A stretch of 64,000 nt of DNA from Plantago major (lineage: Eukaryota; Streptophyta; Magnoliopsida; Lamiales; Plantaginaceae). Below are positions 1 to 10,296 of this stretch, piece by piece; the stretch's first letter is position 1, and every line of letters begins with the position of its first letter. The notes under the pieces were generated by a model that saw only the letters and a list, made by a program, of their open reading frames with translations, was not told the origin of the DNA and did not search any database. The position numbers were made by a program, and so were the translations under genes. The stretch is from assembly GCA_026545765.1 (NCBI GenBank), contig JAIFAC010000051.1, positions 124,001 through 188,000 of the forward strand, written 5' to 3'.

Positions 1-14
1 CACTAGTTTCCAGA

Positions 15-1282
15 TTGGATGCAATAAGACTCTTTACGCCTTTGACTCATAAAGATTTTAAAGTTTATCAGATGGATCTCAAGAGTGCATTCTTGAATGG
101 TGAACTGGCAGAGGAAGTCTATGTTGAGCAACCACCTGGCTTTGAAGTTTCCTCAGAAAGTAGAATGGTCTATAAACTACAAAAAGCTCTATATGGACTG
201 AAACAGGCTCCAAGAGCATGGTATGACACTTTGGCCAAATACCTTCTGGAAAGTGGTTTCAAGAAAGGTGAAGTTGATAAAACTTTATTTACCTTGAATC
301 ATGATAGGAAACTACTCTTAGTTCAAGTATATGTTGATGACATTATATTTGGATCTAAGGACAAGCAACTTTGTGATGACTTTGCAAATCTCATGAAAAG
401 TAAGTTTGAGATGAGCATGATGGGAGAATTGAATTATTTCCTAGGATTGCAAGTCAAGCAACTCAATGATGGAATATTCATTAGTCAAACAAAGTATGCA
501 AAAGATATGCTCACAAAGTTCAATCTTAAGCCTTTTGAAAAGAATGCTAAGATACCTATGAGCATAGGAACCAAAATGACCTATACTGAATCAGACAAGA
601 GTGTTGAAGAACATAAGTATAGGAAATTGATAGGTTCACTACTTTACCTCACTGCAAGTAGACCTGATATTCAATACGCAGTTGGAGTGTGTGCTAGATT
701 TCAGACAAATCCGATGCAAACACACTACAACATTGCTATGAAAATATTAAGGTATGTAAAAGGTACGATGAATGTAGTGCGTGGTATCCCAAAGAAAGTG
801 GATTGAGTTTAGCTGGTTACTCAGATGCTGATTATGCTGGATCATTGCTTGATAGGAAAAGTACCTCAGGAACTTGTCAGTTTCTGGGTGCTAGACTTAT
901 CTCATGGTTTAGCAAGAAGCAAAACTCAATTGCAACTTCTACTATAGAGGCTGAATATATTGCTGCTGGTTGTTGTGCAACACAAATTCTGTGGATTCAA
1001 CAACAACTTAAAGACTATGGACTCAATGAAGAGAAAACTCCCATTTTCTGTGACAACACAAGTGCTATTGCGATCACACAGAATCCTAAGATTCATGCCA
1101 TAACAAAGCACATTGATGTTAGACACCACTTCATCAGAGACCATGTTGAAAAAGGCAACATAGAGATACTCAAGATTGGCACTGAAGACCAACTTGCAGA
1201 TATCTTTACTAAGCCACTACAAGAAAGTAGATTCTTAGCCTTAAGACATAGTCTTGGACTAATGGAACTACCAACGAACTGA
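15..1282 (+). pseudogene. Copia pol fragment: reverse transcriptase and RNase H (copy A)
   Basis: Reverse transcriptase of a Ty1/Copia element, missing its N-terminal part beyond the window edge. The sequence shows the [11 protein letters not shown] motif, [11 protein letters not shown] and the catalytic YVDD at 330-341, then RNase H with SDADYAG, EAEY and FCDN carrying the acidic residues, and the usual ADIFTKPL ending. The frame breaks near 775-805: one base is missing relative to copy C, so reverse transcriptase (15-806) and RNase H (803-1282) lie in different frames. The fragment is otherwise well preserved, which suggests a fairly recent insertion. It would have reverse-transcribed the element RNA within virus-like particles, but this copy cannot make an intact product. 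Confidence 0.9.
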
Positions 1283-1294
1283 AAAAGTTCAGAT

Positions 1295-1399
1295 ATCTGG
1301 AACGGGCATCCAGAGAAGAGGTATCTGGAATGGGCATCCAGAGAAGAGGTACCTGGAACGGGCATCCAAAAAAAAAAATCTGGAACGGGTATCCAAAAG
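1295..1399 (+). repeat. Short tandem repeat after pol stop, four units
   Basis: About four head-to-tail units of roughly 26-28 bp lie just after the pol stop codon; each contains CTGGAACGGGCATCCA or a one-base variant. The third unit runs into an A-rich tract. The equivalent place in copy C (38659-38736) has only three units. Confidence 0.85.
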
Positions 1400-2101
1400 T
1401 CAAAAAGGCTAAAGAGCAAAAAGACAGCTTAAGATCTCTGAGACAGGAACTCAGATATCTGGGTCACTCAGTAAATGGGGAACACAAAGGAGAATAGTAC
1501 AACTATCTGCAGTCAAATACTCTCTTGAAATTTGCATTATTTCTATCTTTGTGAAAAAGTTGGACAAATCCTAAGTATGAGATAGATTCAGATGCAAACA
1601 GTGTTCTTGGTCATACAAAAACGTGATTCAGATAGCTAACAGCCAAAATTCATTAAATGGGCACAATTACATTTGTTGATTGTGATCATTGCTGAAGAAG
1701 CAATGGTGACCCTTGATGAAATTAAGTGTTTGATCTGTACGGTGGAAATTAACTCATAGTAAATAGTGGACTGTCAAAATTCTGACAAAGCCCACTTTGC
1801 ATTTAATGCCGAACTAGCTTTTGCTCACGCCTGCTTGCAAATCACAGATACATACACACAAAATTAATTTGTATGTATTTGTCTGTTGAGATTCTGTTGC
1901 TATATGTATAGGATTTTGGCAAAAGAAATCACTTTCGCCTAATCCAAAATTCCGACTTACACAAAAATAGCAAAACCTTCTCTTGATTCTCTGCAAACCT
2001 TCTACAATCTCTGCAAATCAAGATTAAGTTTTTCTGCAAAGAATTACTGAATCAAATCTCTTTCAAACACCAATTCCAAATTCCTTACAATATATAAAGA
2101 G
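1400..2101 (+). other. Spacer between pol and 3' ORF (copy A)
   Basis: About 700 bp with no coding capacity, conserved at 38737-39427 in copy C. It is AT-rich with a CT-rich stretch before the 3' ORF. In this position a spacer may carry a splice acceptor for a subgenomic 3' ORF message, but no site can be chosen from sequence alone. An antisense open frame at 1814-1996 is not supported. Confidence 0.6.
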
Positions 2102-3187
2102 ATGGCCCCTAAGAGTTCAACTGCACAAAAATCTCAATCCTCCACTGGTACTGCTGAAAAGCAAGCACCAGATTTGGTTATTGTGAACAATCGACTGGTA
2201 GGAGAATTCAATCCTGACCATTGGACTTCAAATCACAGAATGATTTGGGGTGGTGCCATGGTTGAGGAATACCTCACGGCTGCAATAGAAAACCAAGCCG
2301 ACAGAAAGCTGATTCTTGACATGCTTGAAAAGGCACAAATCAAGGGTTTTCTATCTGCCCGCCCTAGTGGAATTTCATCACTCGATGTGTTGGAATTCTA
2401 CAACAACTCCAGGATAATTTCCTATGTTTCTGAAGGCACTGCAATAGTGTCTGTCAAAACTTCTGTCCAAGGAAAAGAAATCTTTCTGGACATAACAACT
2501 TTCTACAAGTTGTTTGAGTTTCAAAATCTTGGAAAGGATTTTGAAATAAACACCAAGGATGATGATCTCCTTGAAGGTGTGAAACAACTGTACAGTGATG
2601 TGTGTGATTTTGAAAAATCAGATACACCCACTGAGTTCAACCTTGCTGACTTCCGAACCAGACATCTGATGGTTCACTGGGATGTACTGGCTTGCATTCT
2701 TCACAGATGCTTTGATGGTCTACAAGGAGGTGCTGACCAGATAAGCCAAGAAAGATGGATAATGATGTTCTTGTTAAATCAACAAGACAAAAGGCTGGAA
2801 AACCCTTTTAACTTGGGAAAGTACGCCTTTATGAAGTTTGTGAAGAAGATTCAAGGCTTCGAGCCTAAAATCGCTAAAGGACTAGCTGAGCCAAAGGCCA
2901 CAATAGGCTATGGTCTGAAGATATGCTACTTGCTGGAAAAGCTTGGCATTGAGCTCAGAGAGACGGCTGAAATAGCCAACAGTAACCTACTCTACAAATA
3001 TGAGTATACGAACATGATGAAAAAGGTTACTGGGTCTCAGAAAGGTTCTAAGAAGCGAAAGTCTGAAAAGATATCTGAGGAGATCATCATCCTTGGTGTT
3101 TATTTTATGAAGAAGACCAAGAAGAAGACATCCAGCAGAACAAAGTTCAACGACATTGAAGAATTGAAGACTGCACAAGATTACTGA
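2102..3187 (+). CDS. Retrotransposon 3' ORF in envelope position, fused to LTR (copy A)
   Basis: An open frame of 361 codons starting MAPKSSTAQK lies between pol and the 3' LTR, where SIRE-lineage elements carry an 'envelope-like' ORF. Residues about 90-160 (SSLDVLEFYNN, then VQGKEIFLDITTF) resemble the domain annotated as 'putative plant transposon protein'; this is judged by eye. A basic segment GSQKGSKKRKSEK follows near residue 315. There is no convincing signal peptide or transmembrane segment. From about 3075 the sequence leaves the ORF seen in copy C, which continues with an acidic tail, and enters the LTR, so the last ~35 residues are read-through after a deletion. The function of these ORFs is not established. 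Confidence 0.7.
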   Translation: MAPKSSTAQKSQSSTGTAEKQAPDLVIVNNRLVGEFNPDHWTSNHRMIWGGAMVEEYLTAAIENQADRKLILDMLEKAQIKGFLSARPSGISSLDVLEFYNNSRIISYVSEGTAIVSVKTSVQGKEIFLDITTFYKLFEFQNLGKDFEINTKDDDLLEGVKQLYSDVCDFEKSDTPTEFNLADFRTRHLMVHWDVLACILHRCFDGLQGGADQISQERWIMMFLLNQQDKRLENPFNLGKYAFMKFVKKIQGFEPKIAKGLAEPKATIGYGLKICYLLEKLGIELRETAEIANSNLLYKYEYTNMMKKVTGSQKGSKKRKSEKISEEIIILGVYFMKKTKKKTSSRTKFNDIEELKTAQDY

Positions 3188-3661
3188 AATAGTTTTACAG
3201 ATACCTTGGCCAGATATCTTGAAGACACGAATGGTTTTAAACACACTATGTCACAAGAGATATCTGAGAAATCAAAAGGTCCATCTGAAAAAAAAAACAA
3301 GGAAAGTGTCCACAGATATCTACACACAGATACCTTGAGCTTTAACCACATTTCTGAAAAAGAAATATATATGTTGCAAACAAAGTTGTTTCACTAAAAG
3401 TGGTATCTGAAGTTGAAGATAAGGACGTGCAAAAACTCAGAACTGATAAAGTTAGTCTCTGATACAAAGCATAGTTCCGTTGGCACTACAGGACAAAAGT
3501 ATAGTACAAATGCATTAAATGCACGGACAGAGATGTCTGAACAAAAGCAACGGTAGCTTCTGAAGAAGAAGACAAACACATAAGATACTATACACAGATA
3601 TCAATAGTTTGAATTTGATTTAAGCCTAACGGATACTATTCAAACGGCACTCAAATTCATC

Positions 3662-3670
3662 TATAAATAT
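3662..3670 (+). promoter_or_regulatory. LTR TATA box (copy A)
   Basis: TATAAATAT in the middle of the LTR, identical in the partner LTR at 31766-31774. It is the likely core promoter of the element and places transcription start about 30 bp downstream. Confidence 0.7.
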
Positions 3671-4077
3671 CAACACTTAGATTGCTTGAGAACACACACT
3701 GAACACCTTAGATACAACTGAACTTACATTGAATAATCTCATACAAGCTCTCTCAAGCAAACTACTTACTCTCAAGCTTTATGTTGCGACCAAAGCTCTT
3801 GATCTTAAGTAGCACTAAAGTTCTAAGTGTCCTGATCCTAAACAAGCACAGCTATCTGTGAAAGAGTTGAATCAAAAGATCAAGTATCTGAGATTCATTC
3901 TCTTGAACATTTATCTAAGACTGGGTCAGTAAAAAGAACAAGATACCATACATTGAAAAGTGTATTAAATATACTTGATTCACAGAGCTATCTGATTAAC
4001 TGAAAAGTTAACAAAGAAGCTCATCTGACAACTCAAACCAAAACCAGCACCATAACTGGCGTGGAGTACAGGAAGTA

Positions 4078-4202
4078 CTTAGTTTGGGAAACTAAGGAAT
4101 AACTCCAAGGTTATTGAGCACAGGAAGTACTTAGCTTGGGAAGCTAGAGAATAGATCAAAAAGGTTTCTGAGTACAGGAAGTACTTGGCTGAGAAATCCG
4201 GG
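4078..4202 (+). repeat. Three tandem hairpin units in LTR leader (copy A)
   Basis: Three units 52-54 bp apart each start with ACAGGAAGTACTT followed by an 8-bp stem with a 3-base loop: 4078-4096, 4130-4148 and 4184-4202. The stem sequence differs between units while pairing is largely kept. They lie downstream of the TATA box, so they would be transcribed into the RNA leader. Matching units occur in copy C at 32165-32289. Confidence 0.75.
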
Positions 4203-4587
4203 GAACAACTCAGGGGGAACATTTGGTTGGGAACCATTTGTTTAAGAATCTTAGAATAGGATTATTGTAAGGTGACCTCAATTATCTGTTCTAGTGAATT
4301 CTAGGTCTTTGGAAGACCGAAGTGGATTAGTTGGAGGATTACGCCACCTCCAGATACCACTATACTTGCTGTGTTATTTACTTCTCTGTACTTACATTTC
4401 AGCAACACACACGCACACTTTAATTGTTTCTGCACTTATCTATCTTAAGTCTTCCGCGCTCTGAATCTAAGTATCAGATATCTTCACAGATATCTGAGAA
4501 ATTGTGTTTATCGACAAAAGTTTTAAAAGACTATTCACCCCCCCCCCCCCCCTCTAGTCTTTTACTTTGCCGTTATCTGGACCAACA

Positions 4588-5797
4588 AAAACTCAAACAA
4601 ATGGATGTTAAAGGAGCTTTCTTGAATGGCTACATTGACAAAGAAGTGTATGTTGAACAACCTGGAGGGTTTGAAGATCCTCTTTACCCTGACCATGTTT
4701 TTAAACTAAGAAAAGCATTGTATGGTTTGAAATAAGCCCCTCGTGCTTGTATGCTAGACTGACTGAATTCTTAGTTGGATTAGGGTTTAAGAGGGGTGAG
4801 GGAGATCAAACTCTGTTTATCCTTAGGAAAGCAAAGGACATTTGCATTGCTCAAATCTATGTTGATGATATTGCCTTCGGTGCTACTAACCCCTCTTTGC
4901 TAGAAAATTTTGTTCAAGCCATGACAGGAACCTTTGAGATGAGCATGATTGGTGAACTCTGTTTCTTCTTGGGGCTCCAGATACAACAGAAACAGGATGG
5001 CCTCTTTATCTCTCAAGAGAAATATGCCAAGAATCTTATTAAAAGATTTGGTCTGGAAAATGCCAAACCTTGCAGCACCCCCATGGCTACTGCTCTGAAA
5101 CTCAGCAAAACTAATGTTGGGGACGATGTTGACCCAACATTGTATAGATCCATGATTGGAAGTCTCCTGTACCTCCAGCCACCAGACCTGACATCATGTT
5201 CTCTGTTTGTATATGTGCCAGGTATCAATCCAAACCCAAAACACCTCACTTAACTGCTGTCAAAAGAATCATTAGATATATATCAGGAACTGTTAATCTT
5301 GGATTATGGTATGCATGTGATCCAAACACTAATTTGTTGGGATTTAGTGATTCTGATTGGGCTGGTGACTTAGATGATCGAAAATCAACTAGTGGAGGTT
5401 GTTTTTATCTTGGACCAAATCTTATGTCATGGTATAGTAAGAAACAAAATTGTGTGTCTCTCTCAACTGCTGAATCTAATATGTAGCTGCTGGGAGTTGT
5501 GTGTCTCAACTAATTTGGTTGAACAATATGCTGCTTGAGTATAGGTTCCAAAGTGACACTCTTTTGATGTTTTGTGATAACTTAAGTGCCATACATATTT
5601 CTAAGAATCCTGTTCAGCATTCCCGCACTAAGCACATAGATATTAGGCATCATTTCCTTCGGGACTTGGTCAATAAGCAAGTGATTGACATAGAACACAT
5701 CGACACAACAAATCAACTTGCAGATATTTTTACCAAACCCTTAGATAGTGAGAGATTCTTCAGTCTTCGGAGATCTCTCGGTATTTGCTCTCTGTAA
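4588..5797 (+). pseudogene. Copia pol fragment: reverse transcriptase and RNase H (copy B)
   Basis: Reverse transcriptase resumes at [11 protein letters not shown] and carries the catalytic YVDD at 4858-4869, FEMSMIGEL and FFLGLQI; RNase H shows SDSDWAGD, FCDN and the ending ADIFTKPL. Breaks: a TAA at about 4732 in place of glutamine after YGLK; a frameshift a few codons later; a frameshift near 5175 inside the SLLYL segment; and a further frameshift or stop near 5483 in the AES motif. No intact protein can be made. Confidence 0.9.
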
Positions 5798-7224
5798 TTT
5801 TCATTGTTGAGTTCCAATGTTGATTCAACATCACGGTCAACAATGGAAAATTAGGATAAGTGATGCTGTTTTCGTTTAGCTTTTTAGGTCTACTGTGTGT
5901 TTTTGTGCTCACTGTGTACATCTTTGGTCTATGGTCATTTTCATTTGTAGCTTACAGTGGTGATGCTTAGGGTTTGAAAGGCTATTTGAAACCAAGTTTG
6001 AAAGGGATCGAGTCTTCTGTGTGTTTGCTTTATGTAAAACCCACTTTTGCTGCTTTTTGGCTATTTTTACTCATACCTTGACTCGCACTTGATGTTGCCT
6101 CCTATCCTTTATGCTTAATAAATCTAATGAGTTATGATAAAAAGGGCTCGAAGTGTTTCCATTGAGGATCGTGTTGGGCAGGTTTCAAATACTATCCAGA
6201 TATCGACGTGGCCAATGTGTCATATGTCGTGAGGGTTGATGGCCTGTACTGGAAACCGACACGCACAAAAGTGCCGATTCTCGTAATGCTGCTGGTTCTT
6301 TTTCTGAGTACCAACTTAACCAATGTGGCCAAATGAGTAATTTTATGCCATGAGACGTGTGTTTGCCTAACTCCGCATAGGCTTCGGCTTTGGAGCAGAT
6401 TCATACGTGTACCAATTATTTGACATAGTTCACGGTCTCATGGTCACCCCCACTCAAACCTATGCTAATTGTTCAATTTACTTTTTGAGGCATTGTTGAG
6501 TGTGTTTCTTTGGTATTCCTTTCCCTTTATGTTTCTGCCTGCAGCATCAGTGGTGTTAATTGAATCTGCACATCTTGAGACTTGGTTTCCTGGCTGACTT
6601 ACATTAAGAGTGGTCTGATTTCCCGATGTTGTCATCAATGTTGAGTCAACATTACGGTCAACATTGACTGCGCTTGAAGTACTTTGTGCTCTCTATGTTT
6701 TTTTTAATGTGTTTTTGGGTTGGGTTTGAGGGGGAGTACTTGTTTCTTACATCCGTCATTTTTTGGGAATCTGTTAGGTTTCTTACTCTTACTTGATCTT
6801 GATTTGTTTCCCAAACCAAAAATGTACCTCCCTAAGTTGAGTTTTGAGAATCTTCTTCATGATTGACCTAATTGATACGGTTTTCATTTGCTTTCCTTAA
6901 TCTCATATTAACAGTTGTGTACAGATCTTGGTCTGTGCTTTGATATATATGTTTATGATCTATGAAGCAAACCAAACCAAAAACTCAATCTTCCAACCAT
7001 TTTGCTCTCTCATTAGCCCACTTCTCCACCACTCAACAAAACTGCCGCCCACCTAACCACAATCATTACATCCAAAAAAAAAAAAAAAAGTAGTTTTTTT
7101 TTACTACTCCCAAGCCTTGGTTAAAATAAAAACTCTTCACCTTCCACACACTATTCACCTGTCACTCTCAAACAATTCCTCTCCCGCTCATCCTCCTTCA
7201 TCTCTGCACTCACTAATCTGGATA
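5798..7224 (+). other. Noncoding spacer between pol and 3' ORF (copy B)
   Basis: About 1.4 kb without a supported gene. It holds palindromes built on TGTTGA/TCAACA (5802-5845 and 6637-6653), an A-run near 7074-7088 and a CT-rich stretch just before the 3' ORF. Short open frames here, such as 6192-6404 on the minus strand, have no recognisable content. Confidence 0.6.
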
Positions 7225-9225
7225 ATGTCTTCTCCAACAAAACCCATCTTGCCCGGATTTTCTTTGCAAACACCTGAGGGGGAGCAAGCATACCCTCTCC
7301 CCATCCGTGCAGAACCGGTCGATTTCGAGATACCAGACTCTGAGCTAAGTGAGGGATCGGAAGAGGTTGTTGAAAAATCCCCATCTCCAGTTCCAAAACC
7401 ACCGTCCCCATCTCCAACATCTACTAGTCAACCTGAAAAACACCAAACCGAGTCTTCTCCTTCAAACCCCTCTCAATTTTCTGCAGAAACCCTTGTTAAT
7501 TTGGGAACTGCACCGGTCGAACTGCCAAAGGATCTGAGGGATGATGATGAAAGCCAAATGGGGGTAGAGAAAGATACTCCCATGGAGGATGCTAGGAAAG
7601 ATGTTGAACAAACTGAAGTTCAACATGCAGATCATGGAGAAAACCCCCAAAATCCTTCATCTATTGAGAAGGATGATGTGCAACAAGCTGACAATAAAGA
7701 GGAGAAGGCTACTGATGGCCTAAATGGTGATGAGAACCAGACCAACACGCACTCTGAACATGTTGAGAAGCCCGCAAACGAGCCTACTACTGAACCAATT
7801 GTTGTTGAAGATTGGAAGTCAGGTGACTCAGAGAAAACTAGAAGCGACCCTATGAATGTAGATGAGGATGTTGTTTCAACATCGGCTGCTCATGACAACA
7901 ACGATTAAGTGAATGATGACAGTTCTGATGACTTGGAGGATTATGAGCCAGAAACGGAAGATGACTCTAAGGATGAGTCAATGATTGATGAAGAAGATCT
8001 GAGCAATGCTGATGAAAGCTCAGATGACTCTGAAGACTATGAGGCTGAAGCAGAGGAAGAATCTGAAGATGAATCACTTGATGATGAGGATGTCATACTT
8101 GGAGAAGAACAAATTGAAGACCCTGAGGTTAATGATCTACCCTCTGCACCTGTTTATGTAGATGGTTCCGATTGGGATGAAGATGTTGTCTCCCATTTAT
8201 TCTATGCTGACAAGAATTTAGAAAAATATGAGAAAATCAAAGACAATGCAATGGATGTTGAAAAGGTGATCAAAGAGGAATCTTTTGAAGAGTATAACTT
8301 AGGTGCTTATCTGAAGAAAAGGAACCTCTATCATGCTGTTACCCAATATGAGGCATTTGTTCCTGAAATCATCAAAGAATTCTATGCACACTTATCTGAG
8401 AATTTTGGTGTTGAAGGGCATGGTAAACATCACTGTGTGTATCTTAGGGGTGATGTATTTTTCTTGAATTCTAAGGATATCAATACTGTGCTGCATAGAA
8501 ATAGGGATGAGGTTGAAACCTCTGTAGAGGTATCTATGGCTGAGATTGCTAGGGAACTGACTGCAGGAAAACTACAATCTTGGCCTAGTGGGACTTTGGA
8601 CTTGAAATACTGTTGTTCTCTAGTCTCTGTTCTTGCCAGGATTTTCTTGTACAACTGGTTGCCATCTTCTAACAACAACAAGCTCAGTCAAGAGGCAGCC
8701 ATGTTGCTTTACAGGATCAAAATGGGCTACAATGTCAATCTGGGAGAAAGAATTCTCAAACACCTAGAGAATTCCATGAATAGAGGGATCAGATGCCATT
8801 TGATTCTCCCATCCACCATCTTTGCAGTTCTTAAGCTGCAGGGTATTGAGGTCAGAGCCAATGATGTATATCATTCCAGCTTCAAATTCATCACTGTCAC
8901 CAAGCAACTACTGGAAACACATGACAGGATCTGTGCTCTTCCATGGTTGGATCTTGAAGTTCCTGTGGACATGGATGTGGAAGAGAATATTCCTCCTACT
9001 ACAGGAAATGCTGATGCACCAGAAAGTTCTGTGGCTGCTGCTCAACGCTCCAATGTTGGCTCAACATTGATCCCTAGTATTGAAACTCTTTCTGCAGGTA
9101 CCCTAACTGATCAGGACAAGCTGATTCTGGAGCAAATCAAAGGACTTGATGAGCAGATTTCCAACAATCTGAAGTTCAGAAGCACTCTAGTGTCTTTTCT
9201 TTCCTCACAAAAAGGGGGAGAATAG
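7225..9225 (+). pseudogene. Envelope-position ORF of SIRE-like element, one internal stop (copy B)
   Basis: A single reading frame of 667 codons from ATG at 7225 (MSSPTKPILPGF) to TAG at 9223-9225, interrupted only by TAA at 7906-7908. The N-terminal part is rich in Pro, Ser, Glu and Asp; after the stop comes a very acidic stretch with repeated SDDxEDYE-type units (about residues 230-290). Residues about 310-580 form the conserved part, including VPEIIKEFYAHL, VYLRGDVFFLNS and HLILPSTIFAVL, resembling the plant transposon-protein domain of SIRE 3' ORFs. The C-terminus (about residues 630-660) is a predicted coiled coil. No transmembrane anchor is evident, so a true envelope role is doubtful. 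In-frame TTG and GTG codons upstream or after the stop are not preferred starts. Confidence 0.8.
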
Positions 9226-9322
9226 ATACTTGAAATTTTTAAATTTGTTTTAGTACTGAACAATTTCTATTCATTTTGGGTCTGTAATATTTTAAATACT
9301 CTAGAACTTATCTTAGCCGTCT

Positions 9323-9449
9323 GATTGAGGGGGAGATTATCTTAGCTGTCTGATTAAGGGGGAGATTAGTTCCTAAGTTGTTCTTAGTTAGGTTTCTACT
9401 AACCTCTTATTTTGTTTTGAGATGAAAGACTAAGATTAAGGGGGAGATT
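9323..9449 (+). other. Three polypurine tracts before the 3' LTR (copy B)
   Basis: The 16-base tract GATTRAGGGGGAGATT occurs at 9323-9338, 9352-9367 and 9434-9449. The last abuts the LTR and is the functional plus-strand primer by position. The first two lie in a 29-bp tandem duplication containing CTTAGCYGTCTGATT. Confidence 0.8.
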
Positions 9450-10296
9450 GAAAGTGCAGTATGCACTTGTGTTTTGATAATCTTGTCTTTCATTAATCAG
9501 TTCCAAGTTTGTGTTTGTAGTTGTTGTTTGTGAAGCTGCAGGACTACCAATGTTGTATAACATTGTGACAGGATAGAATTCAATGCTGACATAACATTGA
9601 AGATATAACATTCCAGTCAACATCAAGAACAAAGCACATTGGACAGGAAACTTGGACTGGAAGTATTTACAAATCGAACAAAAGACGATTTAAGGAAAAA
9701 GAACAACTTATGGTTAAAGCAAGAAGGAATATATTTTATGAAGAATCAAAATATGGAAAATTCCTTCTATGCGTATATTGAAGAAAACAATAAAAAGGAA
9801 ATTTCCTTTGCTGAGATCCTATTGCCTTTCGACTTGGATGGAGCTGTCGATATCTCAAGTATATATACAAGGATTCAGCCGAGCAATCACGACGCCTTTC
9901 TTTGTGATCAATCAAGATTTTATTCAAGAGTTTAGGCTTCTTGTTTTCTGATAGCTTTAGAGTTTGTCTAAGAGTATTCATTGTTGGAATAACTCTTTCA
10001 AACATCAACCTAGAATAGCTTTTACTGTTAGTTCTTCTAGGGCTAGTTTTGGTTATTTAATCAATCATCTGTGATTGTATTAAACCTAGTTGATTAGATC
10101 TACTTTTCCTATCAGTAGATATTTTGCCTAAAGGCGCGGCCAACATATTTATATGTTGGCTTGGTAATAGAAGTTTCATTCATATTCATCTGCTGCCTTT
10201 TGTTTACTGTGTTGAAGACATTGTTGAACAACATTGTTGGCAACATTGTCTATTGATTTTGTTCCAAGTACCAATCCGGGATTCTACGTTCTAACA
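9449..10296 (+). repeat. 3' LTR of copy B
   Basis: Begins TGAAAGTGCAG directly after the polypurine tract and ends CTAACA. It contains a palindrome with arms CAATGTT/AACATTG at 9548-9565 and further copies of the same word near 10213-10250. Its start resembles that of SIRE-type LTRs. The 5' LTR is outside the window, so age cannot be estimated here. Open frames within it (9639-9935 and the antisense 9736-10008) are not supported as genes. Confidence 0.8.

Larger units (their letters stand above)
1..4587 (+). mobile_element. SIRE-like Copia retrotransposon, copy A (3' part)
   Basis: The left edge of the window cuts this element inside reverse transcriptase. In order it holds the rest of reverse transcriptase and RNase H, a short tandem repeat, a noncoding spacer, a 3' ORF and the 3' LTR, which ends in CA at 4587. 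The same parts in the same order recur at 37.4-40.8 kb, and its LTR matches 31017-32668, so A and C are two members of one family; both contain reverse transcriptase and the 3' ORF, so they are not halves of one element. Directly after 4587 a different Copia reverse transcriptase begins mid-domain, so copy A is nested in copy B. The predicted 5-bp target-site duplication would be AAAAC at 4588-4592; its partner lies outside the window. Confidence 0.9.
3094..4587 (+). repeat. 3' LTR of copy A, internally deleted
   Basis: Aligns along its length with the 5' LTR of copy C (31017-32668). It begins TGGTGTT and ends ACCAACA. Directly after TGGTGTT it jumps to the motif TATTTTATGAAG, which in copy C lies about 180 bp further in, so the start of U3 is deleted here. 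It contains a TATA box, repeated AGATATCT palindromes, a three-unit hairpin repeat and a run of 16 or so C near 4537. No polypurine tract precedes it, which fits a deletion spanning the end of the 3' ORF. Confidence 0.85.
4588..10296 (+). mobile_element. SIRE-like Copia retrotransposon, copy B (older host element)
   Basis: The element begins abruptly in reverse transcriptase at the insertion point of copy A; its 5' half must lie left of the window. It continues through RNase H, a ~1.4-kb spacer, a long 3' ORF, polypurine tracts and an 848-bp 3' LTR (9449-10296, TG...CA). Its sequence differs strongly from copies A and C, so it is a separate family. Several stops and frameshifts in pol show it is old and inactive. 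Confidence 0.9.

Noticed and set aside
1093..1419. Antisense open frame over RNase H and the minisatellite (also 1209-1403 and 38547-38756)
   Set aside because: The repeated peptide comes from the minisatellite and the sense strand has recognisable RNase H.
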